Shown here: piece by piece, positions 10,510-20,560 of the stretch | Position numbering within the stretch: position 1 is the stretch's first letter | Layout of the letters: each line of letters starts with the position of its first letter | Source: Anaerolinea thermophila | Lineage (GTDB): Bacteria > Chloroflexota > Anaerolineae > Anaerolineales > Anaerolineaceae | Direction: 5' to 3' | Length of the DNA: 64,000 nucleotides | Assembly: GCF_020723905.1 (NCBI RefSeq) | Contig: NZ_DYHZ01000006.1 | Location: 62,001-126,000, forward strand | Notes under the pieces: generated by a model | Seen by the model: the letters and a program-made list of their open reading frames with translations, nothing else | Told to the model about the DNA's origin: nothing | Database searches by the model: none | Translations under genes and position numbers: made by a program

Positions 10510-11775
10510 ATGCCCAGTTTGGATTATGAACTTTTATCGCATGGACGGGCTTCTGCAATTGCAGGAGAGAAAGAAATGGCGCGCCGCTATCTGGAACGCT
10601 TCTTGAGACGCTCACCCTCAGAAGAGGAGCGTCTCGAGGCTTTATACTGGCTGAGCGAAGTGGTTGACGACCTCAGGGAAAAACGAGCGCTATTAGAAGA
10701 AATTCTGGCAAGCAACATGGGAGATGTTCGCGCGCGCCGGAAATTAGCCATTCTGGATGGAAAAATTAAACCAGAGGAGATTGTTGATCCCGAACACCTT
10801 CCTGCTCCCGGGGAAATCCAAACCAATGGCACCCGTTCGTTTACCTGTCCTCAATGTGGCGGCAGGTTGACCTACGCACCTGATGGACAATCTCTGGTGT
10901 GTGAGTTTTGTGAAAGCCAGTCCCGAATTCGCCAGCAACGCCCCACAAAAGAAGATGATTTTCTTATTGCCATGGTCACCGCGAAAGCCCAGCGACATCC
11001 CATCCAGCACCACGTGGTGGAATGCAAAGGGTGCGGTGCTTCCTTCACGCTACCTCCCCAGGCACTCACCCATGTTTGCCCCTTCTGTCAGACTCCCTAT
11101 GCCATCGAACAAGTTGAAGTCCGGGAATTAGACGCCCCGGATAGCATCATTCCATTTAGAATTTCCAGGGAAGAGGCACGAAAAATTCTGGTTGCATGGC
11201 TACGCGAAAATTCGCCCGAAGAAAAGCCTTCCCTCAAATCCATGTCTGGAGTGTATTTACCGGCATGGGTATTTACCATCGGCGGGCAAATTGACTGGAA
11301 AGGCTGGATATTCAAAGAGAAAAAAACGGTGCCTGTTCAAGATCGCCAAATCCTTAACATTCCGGATATCCTCATCCCCGCAGTGAAGGACTTTACGGAA
11401 TCCCTGAAACCTGTATTTGATTCTTTTTCTCTAAGTGATTTGATTGCATTTGATTCGGGGTACCTCGCCAGTTTTCATGCAGAAACCTTTCAAATTTCCG
11501 CTGCCGATGCTTCCCTTCTCGCACGAGAGAAAGCCGTTGAATTGATTCGTGCAAATATTACTGCAAGCGCATTTTCTCAAATTCACGATCTGGCGGTCAA
11601 GACACCCAATATTATGGTTGAGTCTTACCGACTGGCTTTATTCCCCGTATGGATGGTGGTGCTTCGTACTGGCTCCACCCAATTCCGGGTGGCAATTAAT
11701 GGGCAAAACGGAAAATGCTACACAGAGCGGGGAAGCTCATCATCTCACTGGCTGAAAAAGTTACTGGGATTGTGA
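10510..11775 (+). CDS. Helical repeat plus double zinc-ribbon protein of unknown function
   Basis: CPQCGG...CEFC and CKGCG...CPFC zinc ribbons; N-terminal TPR-like helices; ATG 10510 likely start. Confidence 0.6.
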   Translation: MPSLDYELLSHGRASAIAGEKEMARRYLERFLRRSPSEEERLEALYWLSEVVDDLREKRALLEEILASNMGDVRARRKLAILDGKIKPEEIVDPEHLPAPGEIQTNGTRSFTCPQCGGRLTYAPDGQSLVCEFCESQSRIRQQRPTKEDDFLIAMVTAKAQRHPIQHHVVECKGCGASFTLPPQALTHVCPFCQTPYAIEQVEVRELDAPDSIIPFRISREEARKILVAWLRENSPEEKPSLKSMSGVYLPAWVFTIGGQIDWKGWIFKEKKTVPVQDRQILNIPDILIPAVKDFTESLKPVFDSFSLSDLIAFDSGYLASFHAETFQISAADASLLAREKAVELIRANITASAFSQIHDLAVKTPNIMVESYRLALFPVWMVVLRTGSTQFRVAINGQNGKCYTERGSSSSHWLKKLLGL

Positions 11776-13029
11776 CGAGAGATCATCCAGAATTTTACGG
11801 GCAAAAGCCTGGCTGAACGCCATGGTCTCTTCAAAACCCTTTTCCCCTCGCAATAAGGTATGATGTTCACCCGAAACGAAGTGAAACTCCAAAGGAGCCT
11901 TTATCAGGCGAGCCAGACGAGCAGTGACCTCAGGACGCACAACAGGATCATATCTGCCCTGAAGGATACAAACCGGCATGGACAAACGCGGCGCTGACCG
12001 CTTAACAGAGCGACTCAGAGCACGAAATTGCTCCAGAAATAATAAGGGTACCTGAATCTGTTGCACCATCTTTCGCAAAGAAGGCACATCTACCGGCACA
12101 TCCGGTGCTGCACGGCGAGCCTCGGCTTTTAACTGCTCAACCCACTGAGGGAAAAGGCGAAATGGATAAATTGCCTGTGGGAGAAACAGACGCACAATCC
12201 CGACCAGAAGGCGGATCCCCATGGATTCGGGAATCCAGAAAGGTGCCAGAAGAAGCAATCCATGTGGCTGAGATTTTTCCGCCGCCACAATCGACAACCC
12301 TCCCCCCATGGAAAAACCCGCCAGGAGCACTTTCCGCCCCTGGGTTTTGTAATAGGACACTTCCTGCACGATTTTATCTACCCATCTCTGTAACCCGTGC
12401 TGATACATGTTGGGCAACTCGGCTCCAAAACCCGGTAACAGCAGGGCTTTGACCGTCCATCCCTGTTGATTGAAAGCCATTGCCCACTCACGGACCTCAG
12501 CAGGTGTACCGGGAAAACCGTGAACCAAAACAGCAACCGGATCCCCTCCCTCCAGTATAAATTCCTGATGTTCATCCCCCTTAAGAATGCCTAATTCGGG
12601 GAAAACAATTTCCTCTCTGGGTACGTAAATGGCGTGCAAAGCATCAAAAAGCAGGAGGAAACCACCCTGCACCAGGATGCCCAGTCCCATACCACGCCAC
12701 CACTCATCTCCCCCGCTGGACATCATCCAAATCCCGCCCAAAACATAAAGCACATCCAGTCCTGTATTGACCCAGAGAAACTTTTGAAGACGGGAAGCAT
12801 CTCGACTGAAACCTTGAAAGTCTGGAGGCGTTTCAATTTTTTTATTTAAGCCGCGCAAGGCAAATAAGGCAATGGCACAATCAATCAATCCCCAGAGCGC
12901 ACTCTGGAAACCAAAGCCCTTCCAGAACAAAGCAGGGTGTAACAACCCCAAAACAGCGCCAGCAAGGACGCTCAAAGTACCCCAGGCAAACAGGCGATGA
13001 CTGAGAATTTTCTGGTAATAGTAGATCAT
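11761..13029 (-). CDS. Alpha/beta hydrolase with N-terminal TM region
   Basis: VLVHGFPGTPAEVREWA, LAGFSMGGGLS nucleophile elbow, GEHHTLLRG catalytic His. Confidence 0.85.
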   Translation of the reverse strand: MIYYYQKILSHRLFAWGTLSVLAGAVLGLLHPALFWKGFGFQSALWGLIDCAIALFALRGLNKKIETPPDFQGFSRDASRLQKFLWVNTGLDVLYVLGGIWMMSSGGDEWWRGMGLGILVQGGFLLLFDALHAIYVPREEIVFPELGILKGDEHQEFILEGGDPVAVLVHGFPGTPAEVREWAMAFNQQGWTVKALLLPGFGAELPNMYQHGLQRWVDKIVQEVSYYKTQGRKVLLAGFSMGGGLSIVAAEKSQPHGLLLLAPFWIPESMGIRLLVGIVRLFLPQAIYPFRLFPQWVEQLKAEARRAAPDVPVDVPSLRKMVQQIQVPLLFLEQFRALSRSVKRSAPRLSMPVCILQGRYDPVVRPEVTARLARLIKAPLEFHFVSGEHHTLLRGEKGFEETMAFSQAFARKILDDLSSQSQ

Positions 13030-13069
13030 CTGGTTTCAGCAAAAACCCAATTCAATCTGGCGATTCTTC

Positions 13070-13549
13070 TCAAGAACTCTCCGCGTTTAACGCATCCAAC
13101 AGGTTCAAAATGCTCTCGTTTGAAGGAATGTCCGCCATGGAGTCGCCATAATGGCTATACCGAATAACTCCCTGTTTATCAATCAGGAAAAGCGCAGGCA
13201 TCCTCCCGAATTTAAATAAACTGACTTCCTGATCATAACGATTGGCTACTCTGGAACGAAGATCGGCGCATCCCGGAAAAGGCATCTCATTCTCTTGCCA
13301 GTACTTCCGAAAAGCATTGGGACCATCGGGACCAATGGCAACAATTTCTGCCCCACGCTTGACAAACTCCGCATAATCCTGACGCAACTGCGCCAGATGT
13401 TGACGGCAATAGGGTCATATAAACCCACGCAAAAGCACCAGGACTACTGGCTTTTTCCCCCGGAAATCAGATAATCGAATAAGGTTTCCCTGTGTGTCGG
13501 TTAATTCAAAGTCAGGTGCTTCCATCATGCGAGACAATCGTTCAGCCAT
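13070..13549 (-). CDS. AhpC/TSA-type peroxiredoxin-like protein, candidate selenoprotein (in-frame TGA at 13415-13417)
   Basis: ORFs 13415..13600 (ends ...VVLVLLRGFI*) and 13070..13387 share one frame; readthrough gives MAERLSRMMEAPDFELTDTQGNLIRLSDFRGKKPVVLVLLRGFI-U-PYCRQHLAQLRQDYAEFVKRG...; start ATG 13549 has a GGAGGGG Shine-Dalgarno. Confidence 0.75.
13378..13406 (-). promoter_or_regulatory. Candidate bacterial SECIS stem-loop immediately 3' of the in-frame UGA
   Basis: RNA CAUCUG-GCG-CAGUUG (one U.U mismatch), apical loop starts with G, about 21 nt after UGA; weaker outer pairs extend it. Confidence 0.45.
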
Positions 13550-13565
13550 ATCCTTCCCCTCCATC

Positions 13566-14561
13566 CTATTGAAATTTATACCTGCCAAGAAATTCTTCAA
13601 CTGCTTTCAAAAACTGATCAGGGCATTCTTCCTGTGGAACATGGCCACAATTTGAAAAAACTACCAGTTGCGCCTGAGGAATTTCCTCAGCCAGTTTCAG
13701 GCTGAGCGATGTGGGTACGATACGATCATCATCCCCGGTCACGACGAGTACCGGCATGGTCAATTCAGCAAAACGGAGGGAGAGATCTTCACTACCGCTG
13801 CCTGCTTTGGTAAACTCCCACAAGGCGCGATCCCAGTTTTCCATATGAAGAGGTTTGCGATATCCTTCTATTACTTCTGGGGTTAATTTCGAAGGATCGT
13901 GCCAAGCCATTGAAATCAGGGATTGTCCCTGCTCGCCTGCAAAAGCAGATCTCAACAAATAAGGTCCAATGCGGTTCAATTGAGGAGTGTTCATGAGGGC
14001 ACGAATGAATGATGACTGAACTCCTCCACCCTGATAAATAGCGGCATCTACCAGAATTAACCCAGAAACTCGTTCGGGATGAGCCAGAGCCATCTGCATT
14101 GCCAGCCTGCCCCCCGCTGAGTTTCCAATCAGGATTGCCTGATTGACTCCAAGACGATCCATTAATCCAACCAAAAGAGAAATATTGCCTTCAACGCTGT
14201 ACGGATTTATACCCTGCCAGTCTTTGGGCATAGGACGGCTGGTCAACCCAAAGGCGGGGCGGTCGTAAGCAATGACCGTACCATGAACAGAAAGTGGTTC
14301 CACCACCTCCCGCCAGGAAAACGTACTGGCGCCAAACCCATGAAGCAAAATGATCGCGGGTTCACCGGCACCGTACTTCTTGTAGTGGACCTGAATACCC
14401 TGGATCTGGATGAACTGGCTGTCTGGGTCTTTTAATTCATTTACATTCCGGATGTCCTGCAAAGGGGGTACAGGCAAGATCAATGGGACAACCAGCAGTC
14501 CTGCCAGCAAAAGCAACAAAATCACCCCAATAACCCTCAATATCCCAGAAATCCGCTTCAT
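13566..14561 (-). CDS. Alpha/beta hydrolase
   Basis: IILLHGFGASTFSWREV, LIGNSAGGRLAMQ, CGHVPQEE. Confidence 0.9.
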   Translation of the reverse strand: MKRISGILRVIGVILLLLLAGLLVVPLILPVPPLQDIRNVNELKDPDSQFIQIQGIQVHYKKYGAGEPAIILLHGFGASTFSWREVVEPLSVHGTVIAYDRPAFGLTSRPMPKDWQGINPYSVEGNISLLVGLMDRLGVNQAILIGNSAGGRLAMQMALAHPERVSGLILVDAAIYQGGGVQSSFIRALMNTPQLNRIGPYLLRSAFAGEQGQSLISMAWHDPSKLTPEVIEGYRKPLHMENWDRALWEFTKAGSGSEDLSLRFAELTMPVLVVTGDDDRIVPTSLSLKLAEEIPQAQLVVFSNCGHVPQEECPDQFLKAVEEFLGRYKFQ

Positions 14562-15307
14562 AAATCCCCCTCTTTCATACGGGTTAAAAACTCAAGGATG
14601 GCTGACACCACCTGTTCTTGCTGCTGTTCGCGAGAAATCTGTGCGGGAAGATCGCCATTCTGATCACCATACCAGCCAAACTGAGCATGGTTCCCTCCGG
14701 CAATTTCCACCCAGAGGGTATCTGCCGGTAAAAGAGGGCGAGATGCCAGTACTTTTTCAGGTGTGGCAAGTCCATCCTGAGAAGCATATATGGAGAGAAC
14801 TTTGAGAGATGATATTTCCCGCAGGTTATCGCTGTTTGCCGGGTACGATGCCAGTAAAATCAGCCCTTCAACTTTATCCGGGTGTTGCTTGATGAAATGA
14901 GCCGCCATGGCACCACCCAGAGAATGTCCGCCAACCACCCAATGCTTTACATCTGGATAAGCCCGAATCACATCCAGGGCAACGTCCGGATCAAAAACCG
15001 CCAGATTTAAAGGCATGGAGGGAATCACCACCAGGTAGCCTTTCCCGGAAATACTCCGCGCAAGCGGCGCATAGGATCGGGGATCTACTCTGCCGCCGGG
15101 GTAGAAAATCAAACCCGTATCCGGTTCCCTCAAAAGCGGGGTGAAAACCAACCAAGATGACTCAGATACAGAAACCTGTTGATCAGACTGGAGTGCATTC
15201 ATCGCTTCTGGCACAGGCTGCGCAGGCGTGGACCCCCAAATGACAAAACTGCCAATGAACAGAACAAGAATGACCGGCAAAAGCCATAAAATTCGCAGTT
15301 TCTTCAT
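14558..15307 (-). CDS. Alpha/beta hydrolase with N-terminal signal/TM
   Basis: GLIFYPGGRVDPRSYAPLA, VGGHSLGGAMAA, GGNHAQFG. Confidence 0.85.
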   Translation of the reverse strand: MKKLRILWLLPVILVLFIGSFVIWGSTPAQPVPEAMNALQSDQQVSVSESSWLVFTPLLREPDTGLIFYPGGRVDPRSYAPLARSISGKGYLVVIPSMPLNLAVFDPDVALDVIRAYPDVKHWVVGGHSLGGAMAAHFIKQHPDKVEGLILLASYPANSDNLREISSLKVLSIYASQDGLATPEKVLASRPLLPADTLWVEIAGGNHAQFGWYGDQNGDLPAQISREQQQEQVVSAILEFLTRMKEGDL

Positions 15308-15374
15308 ATGAAGATTCTACGTCATCCACGGCTATTCGAGAAGATACGCTCTATACAAACCCTGTACAAATATC

Positions 15375-16223
15375 TTAGAAATGGATTTCTGCAACCTGAT
15401 CAAAATCAAAGGATAAGGTTTGCGATTCTTCTTCGTCTTCTTCCCAGTCCAGAAAATTCCCTGCTAAACCGCGATCACACAGGGAACGATACACACAGAA
15501 ACGACAACGCTTTTCTTCAGTGGTGGGAGGAAAGACATCATCCTGTTCAATCCAATCAATCAATTGAAGGATGTCTTGCCTGTCCTTTTCAAACTGTTCT
15601 TGAGAATACGGCAAATGCACACTTTTTTCTGGAGCACCAGCAAACCAGTAAATCATCTCCACATCTTGAGGTCTCGGAGATTCCGTTCCAAAAATATTTT
15701 TACCGGCTTCCACAAGCACATAGCGATACACGCGTGTTTGCCAGCGCTGTGACAGATGAATGACTTTGGGAACTTTCTCTCCAGTCTTCCAATCCCAAAT
15801 GATCCAGCGCAATGGATCGGTTTTCATTTGAATGAAATCAAAGCGGGCAAAGAGGCGGTATTGTCTGATCGGAAGACTGAGGGCAAACTCTACTTTTTTC
15901 ACCTGGCCTACATTCAGTGACGGGTACAGTTGCACAAAGTTATTCCACCACGTATACAAAAGGGGATCGCTCCCGGCAACCTTTTCCAGAAGCGCCAGGT
16001 CTAAGCCCACCAGTGCCTGTTGTGCCAGCCGATGAAACTGCTCGCCCAGCAAGCGATGCCTCTCATACTCTTCCAGCGGCTCCACAGGCGGGGCAGGCCA
16101 GGCAAGTTGCTCTAAATACCGAAGCCAGAACCGGCGCGGGCAATCGGCATAGTCCTGCAAACTGTGCTGACTGAAAACAAACGATTGTTGGTCTGCCAAA
16201 CGCTTAACAGGTTGGTTGAGCAT
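15375..16223 (-). CDS. PD-(D/E)XK nuclease, RecB/AddB-type with Fe-S-like Cys cluster
   Basis: SLQDYADCPRRFWLRY; WIIWDWKTGEK; C-x2-C-x5-C (RCRFCVYRSLC). Confidence 0.8.
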   Translation of the reverse strand: MLNQPVKRLADQQSFVFSQHSLQDYADCPRRFWLRYLEQLAWPAPPVEPLEEYERHRLLGEQFHRLAQQALVGLDLALLEKVAGSDPLLYTWWNNFVQLYPSLNVGQVKKVEFALSLPIRQYRLFARFDFIQMKTDPLRWIIWDWKTGEKVPKVIHLSQRWQTRVYRYVLVEAGKNIFGTESPRPQDVEMIYWFAGAPEKSVHLPYSQEQFEKDRQDILQLIDWIEQDDVFPPTTEEKRCRFCVYRSLCDRGLAGNFLDWEEDEEESQTLSFDFDQVAEIHF

Positions 16224-18519
16224 TTTGCCTCCACAACTCTTCCAGCGCCATCAAGGCACGCGCAGCATGGTACCGCCCTTTCCTGCCCGTGTTCCAGGTA
16301 ATCACCAGTTCCTGACGAGCCCGGGTAATACCAACGTAAAGAAGCCGTAATCGCTCTCTGGCATAATCCCGGCGGGCACGGAGGGTAGCAATTCCTTCGT
16401 GATACCATTCATACTCATCACGGGAGAAAAGAATGCGCAACTGTTCCAATAACTCCGCCGTTAAATTAAGGTGGTCACGGATAAACCAGTCTTCGGCAAT
16501 ATAGGTATCCTCCGGATCGCCGGCAGGAAAATCATAATTGTTCACTGACATCAGGTAAACCCGATCCCACTCCAATCCTTTGGCTTTATGCATGGTGGCA
16601 ACAACCACCTTGCCTTTGTAATCATCCGGGTTGAAGTTTAAGTCATCCTTGCTGAAGCCGGCAAAACGGCGCTCATTTTTCACAATTTTATCCAGTTCAT
16701 CCACATAATCCTTCAACTGCCAGCCCGGGTTCATCGATTTCAAAATATCCAGAGCCCCGGCAAGTTTATGGGCAACAGCCAGATCAGCCGGTGCGGTGAA
16801 CAGGTCCTGCGCAAGGGTTAGAATCAACTGGTCAATGGGCAATACCACTGCCATGCTCCATCGGCGAAGCAATTCCCGGAAATGACTGCATTCCTCAACC
16901 AGAGTGGGATCCGTACTGAGCAGTTTTTCATCGTCCAGAGGGTCTTCCCCGGGGAAAGGAAATACCCACTTTTCCAGCAGGGACTGGCGCTGAATCCATT
17001 TTGCCACTCGTTCAATCGTGGGTTTTTCATCCGCTGTGATGGCACGGGCGGATCTCCAGGTTTTGTACAACTCACTCAATTTTATAGCACTGGTTGGTGA
17101 AGCCAACCACTCCAATACCTTTTTCAACACCCTCGCGGCTGAGCGTGTCTGAGTGGTGGTTTTTAGCAAGGTATCTACCACCGGAATCTGGTATCTGTTG
17201 AGGAATTCAACAAAATCCATGGCTCTTTGATTGCGTGGTACAAGCACAGCCACCGTACGATTCTGATTGTTTTCATCTTCGAGCCATCTTTTGAGGGATT
17301 TCACAACTATCTCAAATTCTTGCTGGTCTTCTAACTCCTTCATGAAAAGTGTAATTCCTCGTGGAACATCCGGGGGATTGGGCTTGGGATCATCCGGCTG
17401 AGTAGGTTGAATCAGGGGTAGATCCAGACCATTTTTGAGGACATCTTCCTCATCCAGGGTTTGTGACCAGCAAATCAACAGATTCGCCAGGCGAATAATA
17501 TCAGGCGAAGAACGTCCTGACTCTGGCAATTCTCGTGGAATTACTCCCGGGAGTTTTCGGAAAGATTTCAGGAATTCCGGACTGGCAGTAGTAAAGGTTT
17601 CATAGATTGCCTGGTTAGGGTCGCCTACCCTGACCCAGTTTCCCGGGCTTCCCGCCAGTTTTTTGAGAATCTCTTCCTGTAAACGGCTGGAATCCTGGGC
17701 TTCATCCTCCAGAATATAGGGCCAGCGGTAACGCAGTTGCTCCAGAAAGACTTCATCTTGCTCAAGAATGGAATACGCCAGATAAATCAGGTCATCAAAA
17801 TCAACCGCTACACGATATTGAAGGGCTTTCTGGTATTCCGTATATAACTCGCAAGCCACCTCTGCCAGCGCTAACGGCATGGGCAACCTGTCCAGTTCGG
17901 TACGCAAACGCTGGGGGGTGATACCCTGGTCTTTACAATAACGAATGGCATTACGGGCTAAATTCGAAATCAGGCCAAAAACATGCTCCCGCATCACCTG
18001 TTCCACATCGCGAGGGCTTAAATCGGGCTTCAGATATCCCTCGACCCAGTCCATGTGACTACGAATCCAGAGGCGTGCAATTTCCATCAGGATCCGTTCC
18101 GATTCACCCTCATCGAGAATACGGTAATTTTCAGACAAACCCGCCAGCTCGGGGCATTCCCGGACAATGTCATTCGCCAGACCGTGAAGTGTGCGCACAG
18201 TGTAACCCATCCCGGGAATAGCCCCAGCCTCATGAATGAACGAGGCAATCCGGCTGGCAAAGTTATCTACAGCGGCATTCACCAGGGTAACTATCAGAAC
18301 TTCCTGATCATCATCCAAGCCGCCACTGAGGATCAGGTTTGCAGCCAGACGGGAAAGGGTAAAAGTTTTCCCCGCACCAGGCACGGCGGAAATCCCCATC
18401 CATCCCCCCTGATAATTCAGGATGGACTGTTGACTGAGGCGCAGACGAACTTCAGTCACGCCGACCTCCGTTAATGAGGACCCGGAAGAGCGCCTTGAGG
18501 AGTAATCCGCGCTGCTCAA
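16204..18519 (-). CDS. UvrD/Rep-type SF1 helicase
   Basis: AVPGAGKTFTLSRLA Walker A; ILEDEAQDSSRLQEEIL; VATMHKAKGLEWDRVYL; LLYVGITRARQELVITW; GTG near 18459 may be the real start. Confidence 0.85.
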   Translation of the reverse strand: MSSADYSSRRSSGSSLTEVGVTEVRLRLSQQSILNYQGGWMGISAVPGAGKTFTLSRLAANLILSGGLDDDQEVLIVTLVNAAVDNFASRIASFIHEAGAIPGMGYTVRTLHGLANDIVRECPELAGLSENYRILDEGESERILMEIARLWIRSHMDWVEGYLKPDLSPRDVEQVMREHVFGLISNLARNAIRYCKDQGITPQRLRTELDRLPMPLALAEVACELYTEYQKALQYRVAVDFDDLIYLAYSILEQDEVFLEQLRYRWPYILEDEAQDSSRLQEEILKKLAGSPGNWVRVGDPNQAIYETFTTASPEFLKSFRKLPGVIPRELPESGRSSPDIIRLANLLICWSQTLDEEDVLKNGLDLPLIQPTQPDDPKPNPPDVPRGITLFMKELEDQQEFEIVVKSLKRWLEDENNQNRTVAVLVPRNQRAMDFVEFLNRYQIPVVDTLLKTTTQTRSAARVLKKVLEWLASPTSAIKLSELYKTWRSARAITADEKPTIERVAKWIQRQSLLEKWVFPFPGEDPLDDEKLLSTDPTLVEECSHFRELLRRWSMAVVLPIDQLILTLAQDLFTAPADLAVAHKLAGALDILKSMNPGWQLKDYVDELDKIVKNERRFAGFSKDDLNFNPDDYKGKVVVATMHKAKGLEWDRVYLMSVNNYDFPAGDPEDTYIAEDWFIRDHLNLTAELLEQLRILFSRDEYEWYHEGIATLRARRDYARERLRLLYVGITRARQELVITWNTGRKGRYHAARALMALEELWRQNAQPTC

Positions 18520-20560
18520 AACCGGCTTCGTTTAAATCACTGTAAGCGATGAATACCTTTTTCCGGCAACGCCGCAACAACCCGAGCGAGATACGGTACA
18601 GGGAATTGCGATTGAGTTTGATTTCTTCTTCCGCAGTCCATTTTCTTGCAGGTTCCCAGCGCCGGCTCAACACAATCGGATGGGTTAAGGGCTGGAAAAT
18701 GCGTTCGTACCATGTTTTCGCCCCAATATCCAGCCAGAACTGATAGTCCACAATGTAATTGTTCATCAAAAAAGTATGAGCGGGTGCAATAAACACTGCG
18801 TTTTGCTCGGAGGGCTGCCAGTTCATCAAGTACAGGGCGGAGATTACACCCTCCTGAACCAGCAACAGGTATTCTTTGCCCAGAGGCATATCTCCGAGGC
18901 GATGCTGCACAGCCCGGCGGAACTTCTGGACGGATTCGATAAGATTAGCGGTCACCTGGGCAGCATCCAGGCGAGTGTGAAAGCCAAACCCGGGGCGTGA
19001 TAAAACCTCATCGAATAACCGGCTGAAGAAAAAGTCCAGTTCGTTTACCGGATGTTCTGCATATGCCTGCAACCACTCAAAAAGAATCTGATAGCGCTCT
19101 GCAATGCGATGGGTAATGCGTTCTCGCATGTCCATCTGGATTTTCTCTCCAAAGGGCTGTAAAGTCATGATGCCGTTTTGTCTCCGGTAACAGACTTCTA
19201 TCAGCAAGTGAGCGCGCGCCCAATCCAAATCTTCAATCGCCAGAAGAAGCGCTTTCTGCAAATCCTGCTTTTCCGGAAGCATCTCCCAGTGAGGATGGGC
19301 TAACCTGGCAAGAGTCAACAGACACTGTGCAGCAGGTTCGTCATTCAATGCCCGCGAGGGACGATGAGTCCGATAAGGAATTTGATGCCTTTCCAGCCTG
19401 TCAGCAAGCGAAAAACGCAGCGCATCAGATAAGATAGGCGCTAAAATGGCAATTTCTCCTGGTGGAACCCCCTGATTCACCAAAGTTACAACTTTTTCTA
19501 CTGTCCAGTCCAGCATTTGAGGGAAAAACCGCAGAGATTTTTCAGGCGGTTCGACCACTTCCCTGAAATTCGAGAAAGAAGCTCGGACTACCGGATGACG
19601 GGATTCTTTACGCTCTACCGAGTCCCTCATGTGAATTGCCAGATCACGCATCACCTGAGGAGCGGCAGAATATTGCTCAAAGCGGACATCCGTATCGCAA
19701 ACGGATGCCAGTCGCGCGGCGCTTTCCGGGTCCGCGCCCAGAAAAATGCGAAAACCGGCATCTGTATCCATAATCACCAGAGCAGAGTCTGCCTGAGGAA
19801 GCACTTCCAGCAGAAAATCATGTGCCAGAGGGATATCTTCCTCGACATTGTCCACAATCCAGTGGCGATATGAAGCCAGAAGGTATTCCCGACACAGAAG
19901 TGTCTTCCACAAATATCTGGAAAACACTTCAATTTGCAGTGAAAAATCCAGCAGGTTATGCTGAAGACAGTATTCTCGAAATTGATTAACGCAAACCTGA
20001 ACATCATCATAAACGTGCAATTGTTCAGGGGCACCACTCCAGGAAGATTTGAGGCGTTCTGCAATTTCTGTATGGGGAAAACCTGCCAGCGCAGCCTTAT
20101 TGAGATTATCCAAAATCTGGCTGTACAAACGCGCCCGCTCTACTTTCACTGTCTGGAAAAAGCCCTGATCCAGAAGCGGACGAACCAGAGAAGCCATAAA
20201 ATATTGAGCGTTTTCAAGCGTCAAGAATGTAGGTGATTGCTCTGGATGAGCAAAACCGGCATCCCTGGCGATCAGGGGCCAGAACAAGCCCACCATCCGT
20301 TGAGCCAGCCCGCTGAATGTGGAAACGGTGACCTCACTGCCATTCCCCTGAAATTGGTGCAAAGCCCGATAATAGGGAATACCCAGTGTCCGCTGGGGAA
20401 CCATGATCATGATGGTATGTCCAGGCACACCCGATTGCAATAAGGCATTCAATCGTTCTATCGCTGCAGTGGTTTTCCCACTGCCTGCAGGTCCCTCAAT
20501 GAAAGCACGGCAAAGAGGTAAATTAACAACGCGGGTTTGTTCAGAAGTAAGCGAAATCAT
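18452..20560 (-). CDS. Divergent SF1/AddB-like helicase-related protein
   Basis: FIEGPAGSGKTTAAIERLNALL Walker A; WIVDNVEEDIPL degenerate motif II; operon with helicase and nuclease. Confidence 0.65.
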   Translation of the reverse strand: MISLTSEQTRVVNLPLCRAFIEGPAGSGKTTAAIERLNALLQSGVPGHTIMIMVPQRTLGIPYYRALHQFQGNGSEVTVSTFSGLAQRMVGLFWPLIARDAGFAHPEQSPTFLTLENAQYFMASLVRPLLDQGFFQTVKVERARLYSQILDNLNKAALAGFPHTEIAERLKSSWSGAPEQLHVYDDVQVCVNQFREYCLQHNLLDFSLQIEVFSRYLWKTLLCREYLLASYRHWIVDNVEEDIPLAHDFLLEVLPQADSALVIMDTDAGFRIFLGADPESAARLASVCDTDVRFEQYSAAPQVMRDLAIHMRDSVERKESRHPVVRASFSNFREVVEPPEKSLRFFPQMLDWTVEKVVTLVNQGVPPGEIAILAPILSDALRFSLADRLERHQIPYRTHRPSRALNDEPAAQCLLTLARLAHPHWEMLPEKQDLQKALLLAIEDLDWARAHLLIEVCYRRQNGIMTLQPFGEKIQMDMRERITHRIAERYQILFEWLQAYAEHPVNELDFFFSRLFDEVLSRPGFGFHTRLDAAQVTANLIESVQKFRRAVQHRLGDMPLGKEYLLLVQEGVISALYLMNWQPSEQNAVFIAPAHTFLMNNYIVDYQFWLDIGAKTWYERIFQPLTHPIVLSRRWEPARKWTAEEEIKLNRNSLYRISLGLLRRCRKKVFIAYSDLNEAGFEQRGLLLKALFRVLINGGRRD

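Noticed and set aside
13415-13417. Simple pseudogene or sequencing-error explanation for the peroxiredoxin TGA
   Set aside because: Cannot be excluded without reads, but stop position at the catalytic Cys and intact downstream frame make Sec the better hypothesis
13246-13428. 60-aa minus-strand ORF across the TGA region in another frame
   Set aside because: No homology-like sequence; the peroxiredoxin frame explains the region
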